Shown: positions 1 to 6,801, counted from the stretch's first letter. The stretch is DNA of 7,436 nt from Oscillospiraceae bacterium (GCA_029067025.1 JAIEFH010000317.1:1-7436), one strand, 5' to 3'. Numbers and translations are program-made. The notes: generated by a model from the letters alone, not told the origin.

Positions 1-331
1 ACGGGGCGTATTTCTACAACCTCACCGACGGGCCCAGTCCGTGAAGTATATGCGCTTTGCCATCTGATACCGCCCCCTATCGCGACGACGAACCATACCA
101 CACCTCGGAGGGAATATCCAGTGGAAACGGCAAGAGTTTTCAGTTCAGACATATATTTTTTTGATGGCGGTCCTGGCCTTTTCTTTGAAGACACTGGTGC
201 AATCCGTGGCCTACGCCGGTACTGAGCAACGGCCCTCTTATTGTTTACTGTCCCCCAATTTTTGCGGTGGCCTATGTGTTGGCAGGTCAAAAATTCTGCC
301 TGCTCTGGAGTAGCGCTTGCTAAATGGGATA

Positions 332-465
332 CTCACTTTTTTGACCCTTCAAATCCATGATTTTTGCCCTTACCCCCACGCTGACCCCCGTTGAAAACGG
401 CCAACCACGGGCATTTGCGCAATACCAGACCCCAAAGTGAGCCCCGAGGCCAAAATGTGACCCCC
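332..465 (-). repeat. Degenerate GGGGTCA-type repeats, possible IS21-family end
   Basis: Read on the minus strand, four related blocks follow one another. They are GGGGGTCACATTTTGG (465-450), GGGGCTCACTTTGGGG (445-430), a block containing GGGGGTCAGCGTGGGGGT (389-372) and AGGGTCAAAAAAGTGAG (348-332). Arrays of GGGGTCA(C)TTT-like repeats are familiar at the ends of IS21-family insertion sequences in clostridia, where the transposase binds. No istA or istB coding sequence is visible, so this would be an orphan or decayed end. The repeat pattern is directly seen; the family assignment is from memory and tentative. Confidence 0.35.
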
Positions 466-531
466 ACATACGCCCACATTCCAAAGCCTGGAAGCCCTTG
501 AAACGCCCCGCACTGCAGGGCGATGTGACTC

Positions 532-562
532 GGGCGGGTGTCACTTGTAATGCCCGCCCTTT
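532..562 (+). terminator. Possible intrinsic terminator hairpin
   Basis: The arms GGGCGGG (532-538) and CCCGCCC (553-559) pair perfectly. Two wobble pairs and one A-T pair can extend the stem inward, leaving a loop of about eight bases. The stem is followed by only a short TTT run. It could terminate a gene that has since decayed upstream; no intact gene feeds into it. Confidence 0.3.
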
Positions 563-971
563 ATCCTGCCTCCTGATGGCTACGTCTGTACTGCCCTCAA
601 TAGTTCAGCGGCAAAATTGCTCCCCGCGACAACGGCCTATAAAAGCCCCGACACCGCGTTTCAGTCGCTCGGAGGTGTACGGGGATGCTACCCAGCCAGT
701 AGGACGGGCACAAACCGCCTCACAGAGGCCGACACGGGGTTTCCTGCCTTTAAGCTGCACTTTGACCGAGGCTTGCGGCTCTTAGCAGAAAAAACCTTGC
801 TGGAGAGATCCATGGCCCATATCTGATTCCCAGAACTTTTTGAGAGCGCCGATTTTTGGACAGAGCGCATCTCTTTGATTACAGCGGCGTAAATTTTTCC
901 AGGGTATCTCCCAACATATTGTTTCCGGCCGGAGAGCCCTTTCCCTATTGTTATGCATCTATTGTTTTATT

Positions 972-1017
972 CCCTCCCCAAGTCCTGGAGAGGGTCCTCC
1001 AGGGTTTGGGGATAGGG
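972..1017. other. Long stem-loop upstream of the regulator promoter
   Basis: Arms 975-990 (TCCCCAAGTCCTGGAG) and 997-1012 (CTCCAGGGTTTGGGGA) pair along 16 positions, 14 Watson-Crick and two G-U wobbles, around a six-base loop. A further CCC/GGG pairing (972-974 with 1015-1017) is set off by a TA bulge. Neither side carries a T run, so a terminator is unlikely. It ends 25 bases before the -35 box of the regulator promoter and could be a protein-binding site, a structured RNA remnant or a small palindromic repeat. Confidence 0.45.
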
Positions 1018-1041
1018 CAGTTCGACTGCTGCCCTCCCGTC

Positions 1042-1070
1042 TGGACAAGGCCCCGGGAACACGCTATAAT
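1042..1070 (+). promoter_or_regulatory. Sigma-A type promoter of the XRE-TPR regulator
   Basis: A -35 box TGGACA (1042-1047) is followed after exactly 17 bases by a perfect -10 box TATAAT (1065-1070). The expected transcription start is near 1077. The ribosome binding site AAGGAG (1097-1102) then sits eight bases before the ATG at 1111, giving a short leader of about 35 bases. Box sequence and spacing are both close to the housekeeping consensus, so constitutive or autoregulated expression of the regulator is likely. Confidence 0.75.
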
Positions 1071-1110
1071 GACATAAGGTTTACTGGAAGCTGGAAAAGG
1101 AGTACGTGGG

Positions 1111-2055
1111 ATGCAGGAGCTGCGTTTGGGTGAGATGGTCCGCCGCAGGCGGGAGGAACTGAATATCAACCAGGATGATTTGTGCGAGGGGCTGTGTGAC
1201 CGCAGCGCCCTCTCCCGGTTCGAAAATGGGCATCAGGCCTTGTCCCGGAAGCGGGTGGTTGCCCTGCTCCAGCGGCTGGGCCTGCCCGACGACCGTTTCT
1301 ACGCCCTGCTGTCCGAGGACGAGCTGGTCCTGGAGGCGGCGGAACGGGAGGCCCGGGATGCCAGCATTGCGCTGGAGCGGGCGTCAGGGGAGGAGCGGGG
1401 CGCGGCGTGGCCGCGGTTCCGGGAGAAGCTGGCGGCGCTGGAAGCCCTGGGGCCGGACAATCCCTTCATCCGGCAGTGCACGCTGTCCCTCCGGGCGGTG
1501 CAGGGGACGGAGGAGGGCCCCTACCCCTTTGAGGAGCGGCTCGGGATGTTGCAGGAAGCCATCCGGCTCACCGTCCCCCGGTTCGACCTGGAGCGCGTCG
1601 GCCTGGGGCCGTACAGCGCGGAGGAGCTGCGCCTCATCAAGCAGATCGCCTCGACCTACACTGAGGCGGGGCGCTATGAGGAGGCGGTGCGCGTCTACCG
1701 TATGGCCCTGGAATACCTGGAGGCCAACGGCCAGCGCCTGTCCCAGTACGCCTATTTGAAGCCCACCTATGCCGCAGGCTGCGGCAATGTGCTGTCCAGG
1801 ATTGGACGCTATCAGGAGGCATTGGAGATTACCGAAGAGGGGCTGCTGGTGAGCATAGAATCAAGGCGGTATCATGTGGTGGCCAGCCTCCTGTGGGTTC
1901 AGGCGTATTGCCGCTATTGCATGGGCGAACGGGAAAAATGCATCAGCTTGTACCGCCAGGTCCACTATATGCTGGCCGCTACCAGGGATATGGCGCGGCT
2001 TCAATATTTGGACGAGGAAAACAAAAAAATACTGGGCATAGAATTTCCGGATTAG
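1111..2055 (+). CDS. XRE-family helix-turn-helix regulator with TPR sensor domain (Rgg/PlcR-like)
   Basis: This 314-residue protein is a cytoplasmic transcriptional regulator. An N-terminal XRE helix-turn-helix spans about residues 6-60, including QDDLCEGLCDRSALSRFENG, the usual pattern in which the recognition helix leads into a Ser-x-x-E-x-G turn. The rest is helical and contains at least three tetratricopeptide-like units, at about 171-204 (EAGRYEEAVRVYRMAL), 219-252 (RIGRYQEALEITEEGL) and 258-291 (MGEREKCISLYRQV). Length and layout match the RRNPP group (Rgg, PlcR, PrgX), whose TPR domains bind short peptides and so switch DNA binding. The start is fixed by AAGGAG eight bases upstream and by a near-consensus promoter. 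Downstream, on the same strand, lie a small secreted protein and an ABC transporter operon, the likely targets. The peptide ligand is unknown, and a ligand-independent regulator remains possible. The fold assignment is strong; the targets are inferred. Confidence 0.88.
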   Translation: MQELRLGEMVRRRREELNINQDDLCEGLCDRSALSRFENGHQALSRKRVVALLQRLGLPDDRFYALLSEDELVLEAAEREARDASIALERASGEERGAAWPRFREKLAALEALGPDNPFIRQCTLSLRAVQGTEEGPYPFEERLGMLQEAIRLTVPRFDLERVGLGPYSAEELRLIKQIASTYTEAGRYEEAVRVYRMALEYLEANGQRLSQYAYLKPTYAAGCGNVLSRIGRYQEALEITEEGLLVSIESRRYHVVASLLWVQAYCRYCMGEREKCISLYRQVHYMLAATRDMARLQYLDEENKKILGIEFPD

Positions 2056-2124
2056 GAGGTATGGATTCGCCAAAATACACAAATTTTGACCAAATCAAAC
2101 CAAAAATTTTTTTGTGAGTGTGCC

Positions 2125-2157
2125 GCTATGTGACACAGACAAATGTCAGGCTATGTG
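2125..2157. repeat. Direct and inverted repeats in the regulator/secreted-protein intergenic region
   Basis: GCTATGTG occurs twice as an exact direct repeat (2125-2132 and 2150-2157), 25 bases apart. Within this span an inverted repeat TGACA (2131-2135) and TGTCA (2144-2148) is separated by eight bases. The cluster lies 13 bases upstream of a TTGACA -35 box and in the only sizeable gap between the regulator and its neighbour. That is where an operator for the XRE-TPR protein would be expected. The repeats are visible; binding is inferred. Confidence 0.4.
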
Positions 2158-2169
2158 GTATTTTGTTTC

Positions 2170-2200
2170 TTGACAAGAGCTCTTGCAAACAAAATACATA
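2170..2200 (+). promoter_or_regulatory. Candidate promoter of the secreted protein gene with an embedded palindrome
   Basis: A perfect -35 box TTGACA (2170-2175) is followed by weak -10 candidates: AATACA at 17 bases (2193-2198) or TACATA at 19 bases (2195-2200). The weak -10 suggests that an activator is needed. A perfect 12 bp palindrome CAAGAGCTCTTG (2174-2185) overlaps the end of the -35 box and fills part of the spacer, a classic operator position. The ribosome binding site AAGGTGG (2203-2209) is too close for a long leader, so the transcript would start very near it. Confidence 0.45.
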
Positions 2201-2217
2201 AAAAGGTGGTATCAGCC

Positions 2218-2667
2218 ATGAAAAAGCTTATATCTCTCTTCCTTTGCGTACTGACGCTCGTTTCCCTGTCCCTCACGGCCTTTGCTGCCCCTGCCCCTGT
2301 TGATAAGAGTGGCGAAACCATGTCCCCCGCCGGCGCCAACAAGCCGGGGGCGGAGGTGCAGGCCACGGCCCATACGCACAATTGGGTGTGGAAATACTCT
2401 TACAACGGCGGTTATGCGATCAGCAGCAGCGGCTGTGCAGCCATTACATACCATAAATGGGAATGCGCCTGCGGCGCAACCTATGATTCTCGTGTGACAG
2501 AAGCTGAGAAGCCCCACAGCGGTGGCAAGCGATACAGTGCGACCTGCAACGGCAATATACAGACTTGGTACTATACCTCTTGCAGCAGATGCAGTACATC
2601 TTATACCACAACTTGTGTGTGCCCGGGCAAAGGCCACCAAGGCCCCTGCCCCTGTCTCCCCGTCTGA
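2218..2667 (+). CDS. Small secreted Cys/His-rich protein, family not recognised
   Basis: The 149-residue product begins with a clear Sec signal peptide: MKK, a hydrophobic stretch at residues 4-20, and a likely signal peptidase I cut after AFA at residue 23. The mature chain of about 126 residues starts with a Pro/Ala/Gly-rich linker (24-50). It then has ten cysteines (73, 83, 85, 110, 122, 125, 133, 135, 144, 146) and five histidines (52, 54, 79, 100, 140). Two similar modules can be seen: Cys73 with HKWECACGATYD (79-90), and Cys110 with YYTSCSRCSTSY (118-129). The spacing of Cys-x-Cys and Cys-x2-Cys pairs suggests zinc knuckles or disulfides. The C-terminus is a short Cys-Pro-rich tail. The ATG at 2218 is chosen over an upstream one at 2143 because it has AAGGTGG eight bases before it and starts the signal peptide exactly. 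The gene is less GC-rich than the transporter genes. It has no membrane anchor or LPxTG signal. It could be a signalling or antimicrobial polypeptide or a metal-binding exoprotein; function unknown. Confidence 0.8.
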   Translation: MKKLISLFLCVLTLVSLSLTAFAAPAPVDKSGETMSPAGANKPGAEVQATAHTHNWVWKYSYNGGYAISSSGCAAITYHKWECACGATYDSRVTEAEKPHSGGKRYSATCNGNIQTWYYTSCSRCSTSYTTTCVCPGKGHQGPCPCLPV

Positions 2668-2668
2668 G

Positions 2669-2697
2669 TTGACAGCCCCATTCGTATGCGGTAAACT
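2669..2697 (+). promoter_or_regulatory. Candidate promoter of the ABC transporter operon
   Basis: Two bases after the stop codon of the secreted protein gene lies a perfect TTGACA (2669-2674), followed after 17 bases by TAAACT (2692-2697). The latter keeps the key A at position 2 and T at position 6 of the -10 consensus. A start near 2704 would leave a leader of about 60 bases holding the GC-rich stem-loop at 2711-2740 and the ribosome binding site. The transporter could therefore be transcribed separately from the secreted protein. Confidence 0.5.
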
Positions 2698-2710
2698 AGT
2701 TTGAATCAAC

Positions 2711-2740
2711 GGCCCGGCGGCGCTATGCCGCCGCCGGGCC
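2711..2740 (+). terminator. GC-rich stem-loop between the secreted protein and transporter genes
   Basis: GGCCCGGCGGC (2711-2721) pairs perfectly with GCCGCCGGGCC (2730-2740). One further G-C pair (2722/2729) leaves a six-base loop. Only CACCCTTTCC follows, so the T tract is poor and read-through is expected if this is a terminator. It could equally be a leader structure of the transporter mRNA, since it starts about seven bases after the predicted start site and ends 12 bases before the GGAGG ribosome binding site. Both roles are inferences from position. Confidence 0.5.
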
Positions 2741-2764
2741 CACCCTTTCCCGGGAGGTGCGACT

Positions 2765-4834
2765 ATGTTCCACAAGCAAAACGCCCGCCAGCCCCTGGCC
2801 GCCGCCCTGCTGGCCCTGCTGCTGGCCCTGGCCGCCGCCTTTTCCTGCATCGGCCTGTCCGGCTGGGCCTCCTTCCGGCGGCAGTTGGCCGAGCTGGATT
2901 CCCACTACACCACCGTGGCCTACCCCGCCAATCGGTCTTCTGATGATTTGTTCCCTCCGCATCAAATGATCGGCAGGTACATTCTGGAGGACGGCTCCCG
3001 GCAAAACCCGGAGGACGGCGCCATCCTGCCCAGCAGCCAGCGGATCAACCAGATGGCGGAAAATGCCCCCGGGGTGCTGCGGTGGGACGCCAACGTGCTG
3101 GCCCCCGCCCACACCCCCAATCAGAAGGGGTTCAGCTCCGGCGCGGCGGACCCCATGAATTACATCGACGTTTATGACCTGCACCGCTACTCCCAATCGG
3201 TGATGGCGGTGCGCTGCCTGGCCGTTGAGGAGCAGCCCTATGTTGACGGTGTCTATGTCTATAAATTCGAATGGGTGGAGCCGGTGTGCCGCATGGACGC
3301 CTACGACCTGCCCGAGCAGGGGAAGACATTTCGCTTCGATACTACCCTTATTGCCGGTTCCCCTGCATCCATGGATGAGGAGGGGGAGGCCCCCTTCCCG
3401 TCCTTTGAGGTGGGCAAGACCTACCTGATGCGGGGGGATTTCATTGACTTTTACGTACACCTCTGGCTGCGTTTGGTGGAGGCCGCCGGGGACGAGCCGG
3501 AGCACACGGAGCCCTACCGGTACCGTTATACAACGGACCATTGGGCGAAAGAGCTGGAAATGGATCCCGCCAGCCCCGACGCCCCGCAGCAGGGGCTTTA
3601 CTTTTTGTATCCCCAACTGCCCACCGATTATGGAAATGGTTTTCCCTGGTCGAAAGACGAGGTTGGCCATCCCCGTCCCTTTGTCCCCAATTTTTACCTT
3701 GAGTCTAACATAGTGACTGTGGGGGAGTTTAAGATCATCGTCTATCCCCCGGAGGACAGTTGGCCCTTCTACGCGGAGTACGAGGGGGACTGGCGGGACT
3801 TCCTCAACACCGAGGAGGGCAAGGTGTGGCGGGATGAGATCATCCCCAACTGCGAGCTGAACTACGACTCCGTCCCTGTGCTGTTCACGGACAACGTCCA
3901 GGGCCTGTCCCAGTTCTGCAAGGAGGAGTCCGCCCTGCTGGAGGGGCGGTTCATCACCCAGGAGGAGTACGACACCGGGGCCGCCGTGTGCATGGTCAAC
4001 GCGGACTATGCCCTGTACAACGGCCTCCAGGTGGGGGACACCCTGACCCTGGATCTCTACAAGCCCGCCTACGAAACACAAAGCGGGATCGCGCACCTGT
4101 ACGCCAATGATGAGCCCTTCCTCTACACCGTCTGTATGCCCCTGGTGGAGGAGAACCGGCTGGACGTGACCCGGGATTACACCATCGTGGGGCTGTACAC
4201 CGCCCCCGTCTGGCCCATCGACCCGGACGGCCACGGCTTCCGGGGGGACACGGTGCTGGCCCCCAAGGCGTCCGCGCCGGAGGTGGTGGAGGCGGCAGAA
4301 GAGGACAAGGTAACGCCGCTGCTCAACACCCTGGTGCTGAAAAACGGCTCTATCGAGGAGTTCGAGGCGTACATGGCGGAAAACGGCGCGGCGGATCGCT
4401 TCCGCTACTACGACTACGGCTACAGCGAGATGAAGGACTCCATATCGGCCATGGAGAGCAGCGCCCTGCGGCTGGCGGCGCTGGGCGGGACGGCGTTCTT
4501 GATCGGGGCGGCGGTGTTCCTGCTGGCAAGCTTCGCGCGGATGTCGGCATCGGCCCGGGGCCTGCGGCTGCTGGGGGCCAGCCCCCGGAAGGTGACGGGG
4601 GAGATGCTGTCCGCGCTGCTGCCGCTGACGGCGGCGGGCGTGCTGGCGGGCGGCGTGCTGGGCGGCCTGCTGTACGGCAGGGTGTGCGAGATCGTGCTGT
4701 CCCAGACCCTGACCCCGGACTGGTTAATGATAGCGGCGTGCGCGGCCTTGCAGCTGATGGTGCTGTGCGCCGTGGCGGCGTGCTGGGCGGCGCTGACGGC
4801 GCGGCGCGGGCTTATGCGCCGCAAGCAGGAGTAA
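2765..4834 (+). CDS. MacB/FtsX-type ABC transporter permease with very large extracytoplasmic domain
   Basis: This 689-residue membrane protein has the 1+3 topology of FtsX/MacB permeases. A first transmembrane helix lies at about residues 10-33, followed by a long external domain (about 35-565) and three C-terminal helices at about 568-591, 617-638 and 653-678. Between helices 2 and 3 is the cytoplasmic segment GLRLLGASPRKVTGEML, the coupling helix that contacts the ATPase. The external domain contains segments typical of MacB periplasmic-core domains, such as the stretch at 408-429 ending in GLQVGDTLTL and DYTIVGLYT at 471-479. At over 500 residues this domain is about twice the usual MacB size. 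The ATG at 2765 follows GGAGG by seven bases. The second permease begins 12 bases after the stop. Such permeases act as mechanotransmitters moving peptides, lipoproteins or antimicrobials across or off the membrane. The substrate is unknown; the secreted Cys-rich protein upstream is a candidate. Confidence 0.88.
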   Translation: MFHKQNARQPLAAALLALLLALAAAFSCIGLSGWASFRRQLAELDSHYTTVAYPANRSSDDLFPPHQMIGRYILEDGSRQNPEDGAILPSSQRINQMAENAPGVLRWDANVLAPAHTPNQKGFSSGAADPMNYIDVYDLHRYSQSVMAVRCLAVEEQPYVDGVYVYKFEWVEPVCRMDAYDLPEQGKTFRFDTTLIAGSPASMDEEGEAPFPSFEVGKTYLMRGDFIDFYVHLWLRLVEAAGDEPEHTEPYRYRYTTDHWAKELEMDPASPDAPQQGLYFLYPQLPTDYGNGFPWSKDEVGHPRPFVPNFYLESNIVTVGEFKIIVYPPEDSWPFYAEYEGDWRDFLNTEEGKVWRDEIIPNCELNYDSVPVLFTDNVQGLSQFCKEESALLEGRFITQEEYDTGAAVCMVNADYALYNGLQVGDTLTLDLYKPAYETQSGIAHLYANDEPFLYTVCMPLVEENRLDVTRDYTIVGLYTAPVWPIDPDGHGFRGDTVLAPKASAPEVVEAAEEDKVTPLLNTLVLKNGSIEEFEAYMAENGAADRFRYYDYGYSEMKDSISAMESSALRLAALGGTAFLIGAAVFLLASFARMSASARGLRLLGASPRKVTGEMLSALLPLTAAGVLAGGVLGGLLYGRVCEIVLSQTLTPDWLMIAACAALQLMVLCAVAACWAALTARRGLMRRKQE

Positions 4835-4846
4835 GGAGGGATCGGC

Positions 4847-6031
4847 TTGGGCGAGAAAGAACGGGGGCTGGGATACCTTCCCCTGCTGTCGCTGCGGGTG
4901 CTGCTGCGCCGGCCGGGGGCCAGCCTGCTGCTGGCCGCGGTGGCGGCGCTGGGGGTGTACGCGGGGTGCGGGCTGCACAGCCTGGAGGTCCAGCAGCAGC
5001 GGGCCATCGAGGACACCATGCGGAACACCGTCATCCACTGCACCGTCACCGACGTGCGGGGGATGAACGCCGATAACCTGAACCTTTTGAGCCCCTATGT
5101 GGAGATGCTGCTGGGGCGCAAGGCCGAACGGGATCCCAGTCTGGCGGACATGGACAAGGCGGTGGCCAATGTGAATGCCAAGGCGGATTGGGAGCTGGCG
5201 TGGCCCTATGAGACGACGTTGTGCCGCCTGCTGAGCCAGGCCAGCGACAGCCGCTTGGACAGCGCCCAAATCAGCTTCGAGCCTGGCTGGGACGAGAGCG
5301 CCTTGATGGGTGGGGAGATGGTCTGCCTGATCCCGGAGGGCATGGAAACGGACGGGGACTACCTCGACATTGTGGCGGCACCGCCCATAGACGTGAGCAT
5401 GAGCCTGCGGGTGGTGGGCCGGGTGTCCGGCGGGCCGGAGGATGTGATCTACTGTCCCTTCTTCATGCCATGGGAGGATGGGCTCGGCATGGCTTTCAGC
5501 ATTCAGTCGTGTACCTTCGACATCCGGGACACCGCGCGACTGGAGGAGTGCAAGGAAAAGCTGTTTTCCACCCCGTTCTTTGTTGTGCCCTCGGTGAACG
5601 CCACGCCGGACGGCCTTGCCGTGGGGGTGCTGGTGCACGATGAGGTGTATCTGAAATCCTTGGAGGAACTGCGCTCCAACCTGGATATGCTGCGGCTTTT
5701 GCAGCCGCTGCTGCTGGTTTTGATGGGGGGCATCAGCTTTTTCGCCGGGTATCTGGTCAACCGCCGCCGCAAGCGGGAGTTCGCCGCCATGCGCTGCCTG
5801 GGGATGCGCCGAAGGGCCATCTTCGGGCAGGTGCTGGGGGAGCAGCTGGCATTGGGGCTGGCCGGCGGCCTTGTGGGGCTGTGCGCCGCGCTGGCCACAG
5901 GGCTGGGGGTGCGCTCTGGCGGGTTGGCCTTCTCTGGAGCGGTGGTTGGGATGTTCCTGCTGGGCGCGGCGGTGTGTGCCGGGGTGGCCGCCAGCGGCAG
6001 CGTAATGAAATTGATGAAAACGGAGGAATGA
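4847..6031 (+). CDS. MacB/FtsX-type ABC transporter permease, second subunit
   Basis: The 394-residue product repeats the 1+3 membrane plan. Helix 1 is at about 24-42, an external domain at about 43-284, and helices 2-4 at about 285-304, 331-355 and 360-383. A strongly basic cytoplasmic segment after helix 2 (NRRRKREFAAMRCLGMRRR) holds the coupling helix with the family's M-R-x-L-G pattern. The external domain includes LRVVGRVSG at about 187-195, like MacB core domains. The start is TTG, chosen because AAGGAGG (4833-4839) lies seven bases before it and overlaps the stop of the first permease. The ATPase start follows the stop by only four bases, so translation is probably coupled. It most likely forms a heterodimer with the larger permease. 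The first arm of the protein has no lipoprotein or signal-peptidase motif that would point to another role. Confidence 0.87.
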   Translation: MGEKERGLGYLPLLSLRVLLRRPGASLLLAAVAALGVYAGCGLHSLEVQQQRAIEDTMRNTVIHCTVTDVRGMNADNLNLLSPYVEMLLGRKAERDPSLADMDKAVANVNAKADWELAWPYETTLCRLLSQASDSRLDSAQISFEPGWDESALMGGEMVCLIPEGMETDGDYLDIVAAPPIDVSMSLRVVGRVSGGPEDVIYCPFFMPWEDGLGMAFSIQSCTFDIRDTARLEECKEKLFSTPFFVVPSVNATPDGLAVGVLVHDEVYLKSLEELRSNLDMLRLLQPLLLVLMGGISFFAGYLVNRRRKREFAAMRCLGMRRRAIFGQVLGEQLALGLAGGLVGLCAALATGLGVRSGGLAFSGAVVGMFLLGAAVCAGVAASGSVMKLMKTEE

Positions 6032-6035
6032 TGCC

Positions 6036-6707
6036 ATGGCGATCCTGACAGCCGACCACGTGGAATATACCTATCAGACAAAATACCAAACCGTTTACGC
6101 CCTGCGGGGGGTGGACTGCGCCTTCGAAACGAGCCAAGTGACGGCCATTGTGGGCACGTCGGGCAGCGGGAAGACGACGCTGCTGTCCCTGCTGGCGGGG
6201 TTGGACGTGCCCACGGGGGGCAGCATCCGGTTCCGGGGACAGTCCACCGCCGAGATGGACCGGGACGCGTGGCGGCTGGAGAATGTGTCGGTGATCTACC
6301 AGAACTTCAACCTCTTCGCCCACCTGACGGCGCTGGAGAATGCGGCCTATCCGCTCTACCTGCAAAAACGGCCGAAGAAGCAGGCGGAGGAGGAGGCCGC
6401 CGCCCAGCTGGCCGCCGTGGGCATCCAGCCGGACCAGTTCGGGCGCTATCCCCGGATGCTGTCCGGCGGCGAGCAGCAGCGGGTGGCCATTGCCCGGGCG
6501 TTGGCGGCGGGCAGCGGGCTGATTTTGGCCGACGAGCCCACGGGCAACCTGGACGAGGAGAACAGCCGGAACATTTTCGCCATTCTGCAGGATCTGGCCC
6601 ATGAACGGGGGCGCTGTGTGGTGGTAGTCACCCACGACATGGCCCTGGCGGAGCAGACCGACCGCGTCCTGCGCATCCAGGACGGGAGGATCGCGGGAGA
6701 GGAGTGA
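6036..6707 (+). CDS. ABC transporter ATP-binding protein, MacB/LolD family
   Basis: This 223-residue ATPase is complete and carries every catalytic motif. Walker A GTSGSGKT is at 40-47, the Q-loop glutamine at 89 (VIYQNFNLF), the signature LSGGEQQRVAIARAL at 142-156, Walker B LILADEP at 162-168 with catalytic Glu167, the D-loop NLDE at 171-174 and the switch His200 in VVVTHD. Length and the LSGGEQQRVAIARAL signature match the LolD/MacB/FtsE group, which powers FtsX-type permeases by mechanotransmission rather than classical channel transport. The ATG at 6036 is preceded by GGAGG (6022-6026) at nine bases, lying inside the end of the second permease gene. It is the last gene of the operon. Right after its stop is a perfect palindrome GGGTCGACCC (6710-6719), then a hairpin terminator. 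Confidence 0.95.
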   Translation: MAILTADHVEYTYQTKYQTVYALRGVDCAFETSQVTAIVGTSGSGKTTLLSLLAGLDVPTGGSIRFRGQSTAEMDRDAWRLENVSVIYQNFNLFAHLTALENAAYPLYLQKRPKKQAEEEAAAQLAAVGIQPDQFGRYPRMLSGGEQQRVAIARALAAGSGLILADEPTGNLDEENSRNIFAILQDLAHERGRCVVVVTHDMALAEQTDRVLRIQDGRIAGEE

Positions 6708-6801
6708 GCGGGTCGACCCAGATTCAGACCCAGAATGGGAAAAGAGCGGGCGGAAGCAACGGAGGCAACAGGGCCGGAACGCATCCTGCCCCCGCAACCA
6801 A

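Larger units (their letters stand above)
1..1040. other. Region without a confident gene
   Basis: No reading frame in this kilobase combines a start codon, a ribosome binding site and a recognisable protein. The frame starting at base 1 is open to the stop at 223-225, and a short frame runs from an ATG at 164 to a stop at 311-313, but neither resembles a family I know. A frame open from about 551 to 826 has protein-like composition but no supported start. Base composition is mixed and many frames are broken, which suggests decayed accessory DNA. What it does hold is listed separately: IS21-like repeats, a possible terminator hairpin, and a long stem-loop just upstream of the regulator promoter. 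There is also a perfect 10 bp palindrome TCCGGCCGGA at 924-933. Confidence 0.6.

Noticed and set aside
1..225. Open frame at the left edge, possibly the end of a gene
   Set aside because: It is open from the edge for 74 codons, but the translated sequence looks like no known family and the surroundings are frame-broken, so chance is a sufficient explanation.
590..780. Possible structured RNA or riboswitch in the gene-poor region
   Set aside because: Some short complementary segments are present (for example ACACC and GGTGT near 650-680), but none of the conserved cores of T-box, TPP, cobalamin, c-di-GMP, ZTP or fluoride riboswitches, 6S, SRP, tmRNA or RNase P RNA could be recognised.
551..826. 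Open frame of about 91 codons with protein-like composition
   Set aside because: It has no ATG or ribosome binding site at a sensible place (a TTG at 617 is the only start) and no family I recognise. It may be a fragment of a decayed gene, but this cannot be supported.
2061..2117. 18-codon open frame right after the regulator stop, possible RRNPP pheromone gene
   Set aside because: AGGAGG overlaps the regulator stop codon and ends only one base before the ATG, too close for normal initiation. The peptide MDSPKYTNFDQIKPKIFL has no hydrophobic export leader, which most RRNPP signal precursors have.
2723..4234. 503-residue open frame on the minus strand opposite the first permease
   Set aside because: It is an antisense shadow of GC-rich coding DNA. 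The plus-strand frame has clear membrane topology and family motifs, while the shadow is a low-complexity Gly/Val/His/Gln-rich product with no known domain.
4724..6037. 437-residue open frame on the minus strand opposite the second permease
   Set aside because: Same shadow effect. The composition is dominated by His, Gln, Pro and Arg, and the other strand encodes a convincing FtsX-type permease.
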